64,000 bases of DNA from CAWGAJ01 sp963820545 (GTDB lineage: Bacteria > Planctomycetota > Planctomycetia > Pirellulales > Thermoguttaceae). Position 1 is the stretch's first letter, and the number at the start of each line of letters is the position of its first letter. The stretch lies in the NCBI GenBank assembly GCA_963820545.1, contig CAWGAJ010000001.1, positions 682,001-746,000 on the forward strand, in the 5' to 3' direction. The notes below the pieces were generated by a model, which did no database searches, had not been told where the DNA came from, and saw only the letters and a list, made by a program, of their open reading frames with translations. Below are positions 43,337 to 52,787 of this stretch, piece after piece. Position numbers and translations under genes: made by a program.

Positions 43337-44209
43337 ATGCACGCACGCGAATTGGTCGAACTGGCGGCAATTGTTTCTGCCCATGGACCCTTGCTGGTCG
43401 AGGGCGTGGAGCGACTATCGCCCAGTAGTTTGGAAGAGTATTGGACCGCCTCAAAAATCCGCTTCGACCGCTGGGGACACAGCCTGAGAACCTTTATTGC
43501 CCAGGCCGACGATTCCCAGTGGCATAAGGCGCATTGGCCTTATATGAGCGGCGTGTTGGAAGAGATCCTTACCGGCGAGGTCCTTGTGCGCGTGTGGACG
43601 GCCGTGCTGTGCGCCCACGATCGCCAACAAGGGGCCGAGGATGCCGATCCCATTGCCCGCAGCGTCATGAGCGGCCACATGGAGGCCCGACATCGCGTGC
43701 TGACGCTTTTGGTGCGCGGGCCGGGAGTGGAGGCCGAAGCCGCCGTGAAACTCAATCATTTGCGACGCCGCGTGGAACGCTGGACCGACATGTTGATCGG
43801 TTATCTGCTGGGACTGCACAACTCGCGCGAGTTTGCCGTCGATCAACGGCGGGCCCAGGAATTTTCCACGGATTTGCATTATCAATGCCGGCACCCGGGC
43901 GGACGCCATGCCTGGCCGCTGGTTTTGGCCTCCCTGCGCGCGTCGTTCCAACACGGCCTGACGCCCGCAAGTCCCAACGCCGATCTGAACGGGCGCATTG
44001 CCTCCAGCATCCTTTCCTGTTTCCCGGCCGAATTGTTCGACGCCACCGGCCTGTTCTGCTCGATGTGGCTGATGCGTCTGATCAATGCCGCCAACGACGC
44101 CCAGGGCATGATTGACCAACTGCTGGATACCGAACCTATCGCACCCGCCGCCAAGAAATCATTGAGCGCAAATCTTTCCTTCGAGCGCTTCCCGCGTTTC
44201 AAAAGATAA
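43337..44209 (+). CDS. Conserved hypothetical helical protein
   Basis: This soluble, almost entirely helical protein has 290 residues and no signal peptide. Notable stretches are ARELVELAAIVSAHGPLLVE, FDRWGHSLRTFIAQADDSQW, SGVLEEILTGEVLVRVWTAV, RVLTLLVRGPGVEAEAAVKL and ERWTDMLIGYLLGL. The histidine and acidic residues in the helices could form a metal site, but no recognised motif is present. No clear ribosome binding site. It stands between repeat-rich spacers. Confidence 0.7.
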   Translation: MHARELVELAAIVSAHGPLLVEGVERLSPSSLEEYWTASKIRFDRWGHSLRTFIAQADDSQWHKAHWPYMSGVLEEILTGEVLVRVWTAVLCAHDRQQGAEDADPIARSVMSGHMEARHRVLTLLVRGPGVEAEAAVKLNHLRRRVERWTDMLIGYLLGLHNSREFAVDQRRAQEFSTDLHYQCRHPGGRHAWPLVLASLRASFQHGLTPASPNADLNGRIASSILSCFPAELFDATGLFCSMWLMRLINAANDAQGMIDQLLDTEPIAPAAKKSLSANLSFERFPRFKR

Positions 44210-44504
44210 TAAAGAGAGGTCAGTGGACGGTGGACAGTGGGCGGTGGGCAGTGATGAAAAGGGTTCAGGGTTCGGGGTTCAGGGTTCAGTACTTTTTATT
44301 CCGCGTTCTGCATTCGGCGTTCTGACTTAATCCCAGTCTCTTGTTTTTATTCATCCTTCATCCCTCATCCTTCATCCTTCGTTTACCACTCTCCGCTAAA
44401 TTCCGCATTCCCAGGTCCCTTGCCCTACCGTTATGCAGCCGGCGCGGGTAAAATGCCCGTGCTACACATAGCATCAATACACGGCGAAGAAAAGGAGATA
44501 ACCA
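44210..44504. repeat. Intergenic packed with simple-sequence motifs
   Basis: In order: a GTGGACGGTGGACAGTGGGC stretch (44219-44253), GGGTTCAGGGTTCGGGGTTC (44262-44290), a TTCATCCTTCATCCC stretch (about 44350-44380), and a GGCGCGGGTAAAATGCCCGT hairpin (44440-44470). Relatives of each lie elsewhere in the window. Confidence 0.7.
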
Positions 44505-45560
44505 ATGCCCGATCTGTTCAAATTATGTGTAATGTTTGTAGTGGTTTGCCTTAATTGTTTTCTGCCCCTGGTGGCTTTGGCCCAGAACGAGGAAAATGCC
44601 AATGAGGAAGAAAAACTCGATGCGGCACAGACGGCCGAGATGGAGGAATTCGCCAAAGGTGTCTTTGGGGGCATCGGGGCGGCATTGGAAATAAAAGATG
44701 AAATGTTCGTGGTCAAAGAAGCGCTAGAGGGCACTCCTTCGGCCCGGGCCGGTCTGAGCGCGGGCACCGTGATCCTGGCCATAAACGACATCCCCACCAA
44801 AGGCATGAAGTTAGCCGACGTCGTGCGACTGATCCGCGGACCCGTGGGCACCAATGTGAAATTGGATATTCGCGATCCATCGGGCGAGGAGAAAGAAATC
44901 GAAATTACCAGAGAAAACATCGAATTCGCCAAGCCCATAGCCACAATGCCCAAGCCTTCGATGGGAATGGTTCGTTTAACGGTAATTAATTTTGAAACGC
45001 CAAAATCTCTGGTCAAAGCAGTGCGGAACCTCCAAGACCAAGGCGCAAAAGGACTGCTCCTTGACCTGCGCGCATCGCCGGGAGGCAGACTTGACGCCAT
45101 CAAGCAAGTAGCGGAATTATTTCTACCGAAAGATGCGGGATTATGGCTTTATGAGGACAAAGAAGGCCAGAGAAAATTGGAAAAGGCCGCACCCTCGGCC
45201 GAGCGCATCACGCTGCCGCTGGTCGTGCTCATCGATAAAGAGACCGTGGGGACGGAACTCTTGGCGGCGGCCATCAAACGCAACAAACGCGGAGTGCTCG
45301 TCGGCCAGCGCACCTCGGGCAAGACCGCCTCGAAAAGAAAGATCGTTAATCCGGACGGCACTTCCACGCTGGTAAAGAACGCTACATTTCTGATGTATCC
45401 GAACAAACCCATTTCAGACGTCGGCGTTGAGCCGGACGTAGATCTCGGACCGAACGTTAGTTCCGAAGAGGTTCTGAATGCCGCCATCGGTGAACTGGAT
45501 AAGAAACTCAACGCCGCCAAAAAAACAACGCCCGCCGGCAAGAAGCCCGGTAAAGAATAG
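44505..45560 (+). CDS. S41-like PDZ protein lacking the catalytic serine
   Basis: AGGAG precedes ATG 44505, which opens a signal peptide (KLCVMFVVVCLNCFLPLVALA). A PDZ domain follows (LEGTPSARAGLSAGTVILAI, DVVRLIRGPVGTNVKLDIRD), then an S41/C-terminal-processing-peptidase domain (GLLLDLRASPGGRLDAIKQV, LPLVVLIDKETVGTELLAAA, VGQRTSGKTASKRKIVNPDG). The general-base lysine of the TSGK motif is kept, but 25 residues before it, where family members have the nucleophile in SASE, this protein has VGTE. A peptidase role is therefore doubtful; it may bind peptide C-termini as a scaffold. The layout is otherwise complete at 351 residues. Confidence 0.88.
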   Translation: MPDLFKLCVMFVVVCLNCFLPLVALAQNEENANEEEKLDAAQTAEMEEFAKGVFGGIGAALEIKDEMFVVKEALEGTPSARAGLSAGTVILAINDIPTKGMKLADVVRLIRGPVGTNVKLDIRDPSGEEKEIEITRENIEFAKPIATMPKPSMGMVRLTVINFETPKSLVKAVRNLQDQGAKGLLLDLRASPGGRLDAIKQVAELFLPKDAGLWLYEDKEGQRKLEKAAPSAERITLPLVVLIDKETVGTELLAAAIKRNKRGVLVGQRTSGKTASKRKIVNPDGTSTLVKNATFLMYPNKPISDVGVEPDVDLGPNVSSEEVLNAAIGELDKKLNAAKKTTPAGKKPGKE

Positions 45561-45730
45561 TGGAGGAGGACAGACATTCGTGTCTGTTTTTAATTTGCAC
45601 ATTCCTGTCTGTATTTTAATTTATGAATTACTGTCTGCGGTCGCATAACATTCACGCCGACGGACAAGAATGTCCGTCCTCCTGATGACGGTCCGTTTTC
45701 CTGATGGCAGACAAGAATGTCTGCCCTCCT
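45558..45730. repeat. Element E block (GACAAGAATGTCCGTCCTCC)
   Basis: Repeated, partly inverted GGAGGACAGACATTCGTGTC, GACAAGAATGTCCGTCCTCC and GACAAGAATGTCTGCCCTCC units fill the gap between the convergent S41-like gene and typA. They could form hairpins and may also serve as a bidirectional terminator. Confidence 0.7.
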
Positions 45731-45732
45731 GT

Positions 45733-47546
45733 TCATGTGCCGGCGCGGGCGGCGCGGCGGCGGTCAATTTCTTTGAGGATGATTTTTCTGAGCCGGATTT
45801 GGGTGGGGGTGACTTCGACCAGCTCGTCCTCGGCGATGAATTCCAGGGCCTCTTCCAAGGTCAGGCGCCGAGGCGGTTTGAGCAGAATATTGCGATCGTG
45901 GCCCACGGCGCGCATGTTGGAGAGTTTCTTTTCCTTGGTGGGATTGACGTTCATATCGTCTTCGCGGCTGTTTTCGCCCACGATCATGCCTTCGTAAACT
46001 TCATCGCCGGGCGCGACGTGCAAAACCGCGCGCTGTTGCAAACTGTCGAGGCCGTAGGCCACTGCCCGGCCGGCGACCGTGGAGACCAAAACGCCCGAGG
46101 CGCGCCGGGAATCGATTCGGCCAGGGGTTTGTAGCACTCGTAGCGATGGTGCATGATGGCCGTGCCCTGGGTGGCATTGAGCAGCCGGGTTCTGAGGCCG
46201 ATGAGTCCCCGGGCGGGAATGGAGAAGATCATAAACGAGTATTCGTTGTGCGTGGTCATTTCGGCCAACTGACCGCGGCGCTCGCCCACGAGTTCCATGA
46301 CCGGCCCGGTACGGTCGGTGGGAACTTCGACCACCAGCGATTCGAAGGGCTCGTGCAAAGCGCCTTGGATTTCCTTGAAGATCACCTGCGGCTTGCCGAT
46401 CGACAGCTCGTATAGTTCGCGGCGCATGATTTCGATCAAGACGGAAAGGTGCAGCACGCCCCGGCCGGCGACGGCGAACTGCTCGGTGCCGGCAATCGGC
46501 TCGACGCGCAGGGCGACGTTGCGTTCCAGCTCGCGCATCAGCCGTTCGCGCAGGTGGCGGCTGGTGAGATATTTTCCTTCGCGCCCGGCCAGGGGCGAGG
46601 TGTTTATGCCGAAGGTCATTTTCAGGGTAGGCTCGTCGACCTTCAGGCGGGGCAGGGCCCGGGGTTGCAGGGGATCGCTGATGGTATCGCCGATTTCCAC
46701 GTTTTCCAGCCCCACCACCGCGCAGATGTCGCCGGCATCGACTTCGTGTACTTCCACACGGCCGAGATCTTGAAATAAGAACACCGATGCAATCTTCGCC
46801 GGCACGATCCGATCACCGCTTTGCATAAGCACGGCGTTTTGCCCTTTGCGGATGGTGCCCGAGCTGCACCCGGCCAATGGCGATGCGGCCGGTATAGTCG
46901 GACCAATCGAGCGTGGTGACCAGCATTTGCAGCGGATCGCCGATATCGACCTCCGGGCCGGGAATTTTCTCCAGGATCATTTCCATGAGCGGGCGGATGC
47001 TATCGCCCGGCCGGGCGTGATCGAACGTGGCAAAGCCAAGTTTCGAACTGGCGAAAATATAGGGGAAGTCGGCCAGGATGTCGTCGGCCCCCAGCGAGAG
47101 GAACAAATCGAGCACTTCGTTGACGACTTCTTGCGGGCGGGCGTCGGGGCGGTCGATCTTGTTGATGACCACGATGGGCGCAGCCCGCGCTGGAAGGCCT
47201 TGGAAAGCACGAAGCGGGTTTGCGGCATGGGGCCTTCGGCGGCGTCGACCAAAAGCAGGGCCCCGTCGGCCATGCCTACCACGCGCTCCACCTCGCCGCC
47301 GAAATCGGCGTGTCCGGGGGTGTCGATGATGTTGATTTTCACGCCTTGCCAAGGAATGGCGATATTCTTGGCGAGAATGGTAATGCCGCGTTCGCGCTCC
47401 AGTTCGTTGGAGTCGAGAATACAATCGCCGAGCAGTTGCGTTTCGCGAAAGCGACCGCTTTGGCGCAACATGCAGTCGACCAGCGTGGTTTTGCCGTGGT
47501 CGACGTGAGCGATAATGGCAACGTTGCGAATGTCATTGCGACGCAT
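45733..47546 (-). CDS. typA: GTP-binding ribosome-associated protein TypA/BipA, three frameshifts
   Basis: TypA/BipA is a translational GTPase that binds the ribosome and aids 50S assembly and stress growth. The N-terminus from ATG 47546 has IAHVDHGKTTLVDCMLRQSG, DSNELERERGITILAKN and IIDTPGHADFGGEVERV; the NKxD motif appears as VVINKIDRPDARPQ only after a one-base shift near 47180. A second shift near 46870 leads to SSGTIRKGQNAVLMQSGD, and the middle domains follow, with GRGVLHLSVLIEIMRRELYE and ARGLIGLRTRLLNATQGT. A third near 46118 leads to GRASGVLVSTVAGRAVAYGL, APGDEVYEGMIVGENSREDD and the C-terminus at 45733. Every domain is well conserved, so base-call errors are more likely than decay. 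Confidence 0.9.
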
Positions 47547-47699
47547 GATGGAAAAATGACGCCCAGGTATGATCCGGAACAAAAGAAACAAGAAATCTTA
47601 CCACTTGGCAGTGGTGATGGTCAAGCCGCTTGTTTTTTTATGCGGGGAAAAAGAAGGGGACAGGTACCGTTTGTGTGAAACGGGGCGCCGTTTGCGTTC

Positions 47700-48638
47700 T
47701 TAGCGTTTGGCGTCGGCGGGTTTTTCGGCGGAGCGGGCGGTTTCGGGGAGCCACTTTTCGGTGAAGCGGGTGACGTAGTGCAGGCTGCTGGCCTCGCCGC
47801 GGAAACCGACCACGTGCTTGTCTACGTCCATTTGCTGGCCGATGATGCGCCCGGCGTCGATATCGAAGCGGACCACGCCGGTGGATTCGCTCTGCACGAC
47901 TTTGGCCTCGATGGCCGGATCGGTTACAGGCGAGAGGATTTGCGTGGAAACGCGGATCGCGGCCACGCCGGTCTTGACGCTTTCGAGCTTGAATTGCTGG
48001 AGGGCCTTGATTTTTTTCACCCCGCCGGTCTCCAGGGGCACGTCGATATCGCAGGGAAAGGTCCAGACGTGGCCCACGGCGATGGGTTCTTCGGGCAGGG
48101 GGATGGTGATCGGGCCCTCGTTGGCCGCCATGCCTTTGGTGTTTTTGCGCTCGCGCTTAAGAATCTTGCCCTGGGCGTCCATGGTGATCATTGCAAGCGG
48201 CACGCCGACCGAAGCAGCGACGTCCTCAAAGCCCAGGGGCGGTTTGGCAGCGGTGCGGCTGTTATAGCGGACTTCCTCGCTGCCGGCGAGTTTCTGCCGC
48301 ATATCGACCCACTCGACAAGATGTTCGAAGCTGGCCGTGCCGTCGGGATTGACCTGCTTTACCCGCCACACTTTCAGCGAATCGCTGATGGTTTCGGCTG
48401 TTTGGGTGGAGCCGGAAACAGAGGTGCGAATGCGCGTGCGATGTTCCACTTCCCAACGGAGCGTCTCGCCGGGATGGAAACAGTAACGCAGGGTGTATTT
48501 TTCCTCTTCTCCTTGTTCTGCCGAAGGGGACAGTCCCATTTTCGCTGCGCGAAAATCGGGACAGTCCCCTGCTTGGGCGGAATTAATCGCCAAAGCCAGA
48601 AAAGATAATCCGATGATAAAGGAGATGATTTTCATCAT
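47700..48638 (-). CDS. Secreted planctomycete protein with embedded element A
   Basis: The start is ATG 48638 (MMKIISFIIGLSFLALAINS then AQA), a clean signal peptide. The first mature residues (GDCPDFRAAKMGLSPSA) are the translation of element A, after which the conserved body begins: EKYTLRYCFHPGETLRWEVE, SLKVWRVKQVNPDGTASFEH, VEWVDMRQKLAGSEEVRYNS and GFEDVAASVGVPLAMITMDA. I recall this body as a common secreted planctomycete family of unknown role, possibly DUF6263; the family number is not certain. The protein is otherwise normal. The tandem array of element A lies just upstream. Confidence 0.78.
   Translation of the reverse strand: MMKIISFIIGLSFLALAINSAQAGDCPDFRAAKMGLSPSAEQGEEEKYTLRYCFHPGETLRWEVEHRTRIRTSVSGSTQTAETISDSLKVWRVKQVNPDGTASFEHLVEWVDMRQKLAGSEEVRYNSRTAAKPPLGFEDVAASVGVPLAMITMDAQGKILKRERKNTKGMAANEGPITIPLPEEPIAVGHVWTFPCDIDVPLETGGVKKIKALQQFKLESVKTGVAAIRVSTQILSPVTDPAIEAKVVQSESTGVVRFDIDAGRIIGQQMDVDKHVVGFRGEASSLHYVTRFTEKWLPETARSAEKPADAKR
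48526..48569. repeat. Element A after the signal peptide of a secreted protein (44 bp)
   Basis: The arms GGGGACAGTCCCATTTTCGC and GCGAAAATCGGGACAGTCCC plus C, with a short TGC loop, are 44 bases long. The element is read on the minus strand as GDCPDFRAAKMGLSP. The frame stays open to the stop. Confidence 0.92.
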
Positions 48639-48681
48639 AATGGTATCCACTGATGATTTAAAAATTATTCTCAAGGTCTAA

Positions 48682-48817
48682 GGGGACAGTCCCATTTTCG
48701 CTGCGCGAAAATTGGGACAGTCCCCAGGCGAAAATCGGGACAGTCCCCAGGCGAAAATCGGGACAGTCCCCAGGCGAAAATTGGGACAGTCCCCAGGCGA
48801 AAATTGGGACAGTCCCC
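48682..48817. repeat. Tandem array of element A
   Basis: One complete 44-base element A (48682-48725) is followed by four direct 23-base units of AGGCGAAAATYGGGACAGTC plus CCC (48726-48748, 48749-48771, 48772-48794, 48795-48817). The last unit ends five bases before the nadK stop codon. Each unit is a right half of the element. There are no unique spacers, so it is not a CRISPR array. Confidence 0.95.
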
Positions 48818-48821
48818 GATA

Positions 48822-49705
48822 TTATTGTTTATTGAGTTTTAGTTGTCCGCTCCAGCCGAGTTTATCGCGCAGGGTGCGATAATAGCCGTGGCCCTTTCCG
48901 GTAATCAGTTTGAAGGTGGGGTTGGCTTTTTGCAGGCGAATACGGTCGCCGGGCTTTAGTGGGCAGAGCATTTTGCCGTCGACCACGGCTGCGGTGCCCG
49001 CGATTGGGGTGGGGAACTTCCAATTCATACAAGCGATCGGCGGTATCGACTACCGGCCGATTGGTGAGCGTATGCGGACTAATGGGCAGGATGACAAAGG
49101 CCTGCAAGGTCTGGCGGAGGATCGGTCCGCCGGCAGAGAGGCTGTGCGCGGTCGAGCCGACCGGAGTGCTGATGATCAAACCGTCGCAACTATAGGTGGT
49201 TGCCGGTTCCGCGTCGACGTAAAGATTGATATTAATGATCGAAAACGGTTTGCCGGCCAGCACGGCCACTTCGTTCAGTCCGAGTTGTTGCAAGCGGATT
49301 TCGCCATCCTGGATCAAGGAACATTCGAACATCAGATGTTCGGCCACTTGTAACGCGCCGGCCTGATAATCGCTGAGCACGGCGGCCAATTCCGCAGGAG
49401 ATATGTTTGCCAAAAAACCTAGTTTTCCCAGATTTACCGCCACAATAGGCAATTGATTGTGGCCCATTTGCCGTGCTGCGCGGAGGATGGAGCCGTCGCC
49501 GCCCAGGACGATGGCCAGATCGGCCTCCGGGGCCGACATGTCTTCATTGCCGGTGAAATCGGCCTTGACCACGCTTACATATTTTTCGATTTCGCGCGCG
49601 GAGGCGCTGGGCTTCGGCGAGCACTTCCGGACGTCCCAGGGCCCCTAAGAGGATCGCTCGGAGGGGATTTTTCCGGGGCCGAGGATTTTTTGTATTGGCG
49701 TTCAT
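48822..49705 (-). CDS. nadK: NAD kinase, two frameshifts
   Basis: NadK phosphorylates NAD to NADP with ATP. The central frame has the GGDGS motif (ADLAIVLGGDGSILRAARQM), GKLGFLANISPAEL, the NE motif in LGLNEVAVL and STPVGSTAHSLSAGGPIL. The start is ATG 49705 (MNANTKNPRPRKNPLRAILL); the frame changes near 49600 before EIEKYVSVVKADFTGNEDMS. A second change near 49018, in a GGGGTGGGG run, leads to PTPIAGTAAVVDGKMLCPLK and the stop at 48822. Both lie in low-complexity sequence and look like base-call errors in a normally essential gene. Element A repeats abut its 3' end. Confidence 0.92.
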
Positions 49706-49766
49706 AAATGCGACTAGTAATGAATTGTCATTTAGTTAATCGCATGATTTTGACAAACTCGGTTGA

Positions 49767-50603
49767 CTAAGGTTCGCATACTAGCGAAGCAAAGGCCTTT
49801 TTGGCATGGTCCAAGAGGGATTGATATTCAGTGGTTTCGAGATCTTCGCCCAGCAGTTCGACGTCGTAAAATCCGTCGTAGCCGGCGGATTTCAGGGCGG
49901 CGACGATTTCGTGCAAGGGAACGAGGCCTTCGCCCAGCCGGCAGCGGTTTTGTTCGCCGTTGGGCGGTTGCCGGGCGTCGCCCAACTGCACGATGGCGAT
50001 GTGCGGCGCGATTTCGGCAATGCGCCCGACAAGGCCGGGATCGAGGCCCAGATGATAGGTATCGAGCACGATTTTCACCTGGCGACTGGCGGCCTGATGG
50101 ATCATCTCCAGGAGATCGTCAAGGGTATTTAAAAAGGTCCAATCGGCAGCGCAGCCCGGATGCATGGCTTCGAGGGCCAGGTTTACGCCCAACTCGGCGG
50201 CTTGTGGAGAGAGTTCTTTGAGGGCGTCTTGCAGCAGACGCCGAGCGTGGTTGTACGTATGTCCTGCCCGGGCGCCACTGTAAACCACCAAGGTATTGGT
50301 GCGGAGCGCGGCGGCGGCGTGCAAGGCCTCGAGGGCGTCGTCGATGCTTTCGCGAAAACTGCGCCCGTCACTGCCGGTAAATCCGCCTGCCCAGGACAAG
50401 TGCGAAACCCGCAGCCCGGTTTTTTTCAGCAATTTAATTGCTTTGCTCTGGCCGCAATCGGCGAGTTTTTGCCGCCACACGCCCAGGGCGGGAATTCCGG
50501 CGGCGGCATAATAAGACAAGTCCTCCTCGAAGGACCAGCGAAAGGTCGTCGTTTCGTTCATCGAGAGCATTGCCATGCGCGTACGCTCCTGATCCACCAC
50601 CAA
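49767..50603 (-). CDS. Sugar-phosphate isomerase/epimerase-like TIM-barrel protein
   Basis: This 278-residue protein belongs to the xylose-isomerase-like (AP endonuclease family 2) fold. Metal-ligand candidates lie at the usual places: the glutamate in GVNLALEAMHPGC, the aspartate and histidine in VKIVLDTYHLGLDPG, IAIVQLGDAR, and the glutamate in FYDVELLGEDLE. The first residues (MVVDQERTRMAMLSMNETTT) hold several possible starts; the ATG at MAMLSMNETTTF may be the real one. Such proteins isomerise or epimerise sugars or inositols; the substrate is open. No sugar operon is adjacent. Confidence 0.85.
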   Translation of the reverse strand: MVVDQERTRMAMLSMNETTTFRWSFEEDLSYYAAAGIPALGVWRQKLADCGQSKAIKLLKKTGLRVSHLSWAGGFTGSDGRSFRESIDDALEALHAAAALRTNTLVVYSGARAGHTYNHARRLLQDALKELSPQAAELGVNLALEAMHPGCAADWTFLNTLDDLLEMIHQAASRQVKIVLDTYHLGLDPGLVGRIAEIAPHIAIVQLGDARQPPNGEQNRCRLGEGLVPLHEIVAALKSAGYDGFYDVELLGEDLETTEYQSLLDHAKKAFASLVCEP

Positions 50604-50910
50604 AGTTGGCCGTCAATCCAAAGCGGCAGTATGAGGAAATATCGGTTTTTTGTAAAGCCGACTCTGGCAGGGGAGCAATTCGCGCAAGCAAGGAAAAAGA
50701 GGAAAGCGGGAAAAGTGTGATTTTCGGAGAATTAGGGCTTATTCAGAAGATTTATGTCAACCTGAGTCCGCCGAAGGCGGAAAGAATCTACAAAGCTCTC
50801 AGCTATCAGCGGTCAGCTTTCAGCCGATCGTCTATAAGCTATAGCCTATAACCTCGATAAACGAGATCCTTTGCTGGCTCAGGATGAGTTTGGGATTATT
50901 GGGATAGGCG
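50593..50910. other. Intergenic stretch with weak repeats
   Basis: A diverged CCTGAGTCCGCCGAAGGCGG repeat lies near 50754-50790. The GCTATAGCCTATAACCTCG simple motif near 50835-50860 is the inverse of that at 1019. No gene was recognised. Confidence 0.4.
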
Positions 50911-51847
50911 TTAGGGTTTTTTATCGGGCGCGGCCGGATTGGCTTGGCCCTTAAGGTCCCAGGCCACAAGCCAGCGGGAAGAATCGGGAACCAGGCCGAA
51001 TTCGGAGCGGAGTCGTTTATCGAAATCGGGCATGTGTCCCCCGCCATAAAAGACGGCCAACTTTTTCTTTCCCGATGCGATTTCTTTGCGCAGCACTTCC
51101 AGGGCCGTTTTGTTGCGTTCACTGATGAGCGTGGATCCGTTGGGGCCATCCAAGGCGGTCAACATTCCGTCCATGGATTGAAACTGTTCGGCCATGATGC
51201 GTTTTAAGGCCAGCGCCCGATTCTTGTCGAACAGGGCGGTAAGCAATTGTACATCCGAGGCCATGGCGTTTTCGGGATCTCTGTTGGGCCATGGCGGCGG
51301 TGAACATGCGCATGAAGAGGGAAAACACGCTTTCACCCCGCTTGTTCATGGACTGGGCGAATTGGGCGGGAGACATATCGGCATGGATCATGTTCGGCCG
51401 GGTATAATCGATCATTTCCAGTTGGAATTGCAGTTCCAGGAGGTCTTTCAGGGCTTTCTGGATGAGGGAAACGATGCTGTCGGATTTTGCGCCGCCCTTG
51501 GGTATGCGCGTGCCTTCCGGAGCCAAGAGTTCGTAGAGCACGGCGTCGTAACCGGCAAATTCCCGATTGAGTTGCTCGTAATAACTTTTTTCGCCGATGT
51601 GCACCGCCGTTATCAAGTCCACAGTCGGCGTTTGCTGGTTGCGATCCTGGGGAACATAGCGCACAATGGCCGACTCAAAGGCGAGCGGTTGCTGTTTCTC
51701 GTCTCGGCGGAGACGGAGGAACTGAGAAGAGGCTTTTTGATCTTTAACGAGAGGAGGCTTTTCATCGGCCCGCCCAATCATTGTGCCGACGGAGAGCAAG
51801 CACAAAATCCTCACCCACATCGTCGGCCCAGAGCGTTTGATAAACAT
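50911..51847 (-). CDS. TraB/GumN-like secreted protein, frameshifted
   Basis: A signal peptide (WVRILCLLSVGTMIGRA) opens the first frame (51119-51847), which has the family's start LITAVHIGEKSYYEQLNREF and DAVLYELLAP. Near 51290 the frame changes, and the rest follows in another frame to 50911: DPENAMASDVQLLTALFDKN, DGPNGSTLISERNKTALEVL and LAVFYGGGHMPDFDKRLRSE. The two GxxH-like motifs (AVHIGE and GGGHMPDF) and the ERN motif are the hallmarks of TraB/GumN/Tiki proteins, which act as metal-dependent peptidases in animals. The bacterial role is not settled. Confidence 0.78.
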
Positions 51848-52787
51848 GCGAGCAATCCCTCTTTGTGGAGAAAAATTAAGAGCCGAGCCTAAAATAATTA
51901 TAAAACGTCATTGCGAGCTTTCAGTGATCAGCAGTCAGCGATCAGTTGTCAGTTTTCAATTCTCAGTATAGTGTATTTTTAAGTTCCAAGTTTCAAGTCT
52001 AAAGTTTTTGTTTGGCGTTCTTGGTTCTGCGTTTTGACTTTATTTCTGTCCACTGTCCGCTGTAAGCTGTCCGCTTTATTCATCCTTATCGCCTTCATTC
52101 CTCATCGTTTTCCGATCCCCAAGCCCCCTGGTTGCGGCCACAGGCCGCGTTAGGCGTTAAGGCGTTTTAAACCAGATTATTCTACAAAAGTGTTCAAAAA
52201 TGATACTCTTTGATGTTTTTAATTATCTTGGCATTTCAGGACGCTGATGGAGGGGGACCATGATCCAGATGGGGACACTATTGGCCATCTATGACTCCTA
52301 TAAATACCCATAAACAGGCTATTAAAACAAAAACTTGTTGATCTTATCCTTGGCATCGGATTTAATGAGCGGCGGATGCGTTAATGTAACTCCTTATCTG
52401 ATAATAGATTTCGTTATGCTAAAGCATAACCTACTGAGATTTGAAAAACTGTCGAATTTAGTTGGAATATACCACTTCTTGTTCTCACTTGACGTCAAAG
52501 AGCAGTCTAATCATGATAAGATAAGGGGACTAAATAACATAGGGAACTTTAGATACATTTCTAATTTGTTGGCATGTGTTTAGCTGAGAATAAACCGCAC
52601 AGGGGTATTTTGTTTGACAGATCTGTAAAAATGGGATTACCTAAAAAAATACGTAATAGGCGTTTATGCAAAGTAGTTAGCATGGTGTTTCGTAAGTTGT
52701 AATGTTAATCCTGCTTTGGGGTAAGAAAAATCCATAGAGCGATAAAAACTGATTAAAACTGCAAGGGCAGTGCAGAGTTAGGAACTC
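51848..52787. other. Long intergenic stretch, A+T-rich, no supported gene
   Basis: Positions 51914-51966 hold CAGTGATCAGCAGTCAGCGA type simple repeats, 52045-52075 a TCCACTGTCCGCTGTAAGC motif and 52131-52155 a GCGGCCACAGGCCGCG hairpin. The part 52190-52780 is much richer in A+T than the rest of the window. An 82-codon frame at 52335-52583 has no ribosome binding site or family features. The stretch may be a remnant of foreign DNA, or the promoter region of the following genes. Confidence 0.45.

Noticed and set aside
48682..48817. CRISPR-like array of regular direct repeats
   Set aside because: The 23-base units follow each other without unique spacers, and each unit is half of a known palindrome of this window. 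No cas gene is near.
52335..52583. 82-codon frame in the A+T-rich gap
   Set aside because: No ribosome binding site or similarity to any family I know; open frames of this length are expected by chance in such sequence.
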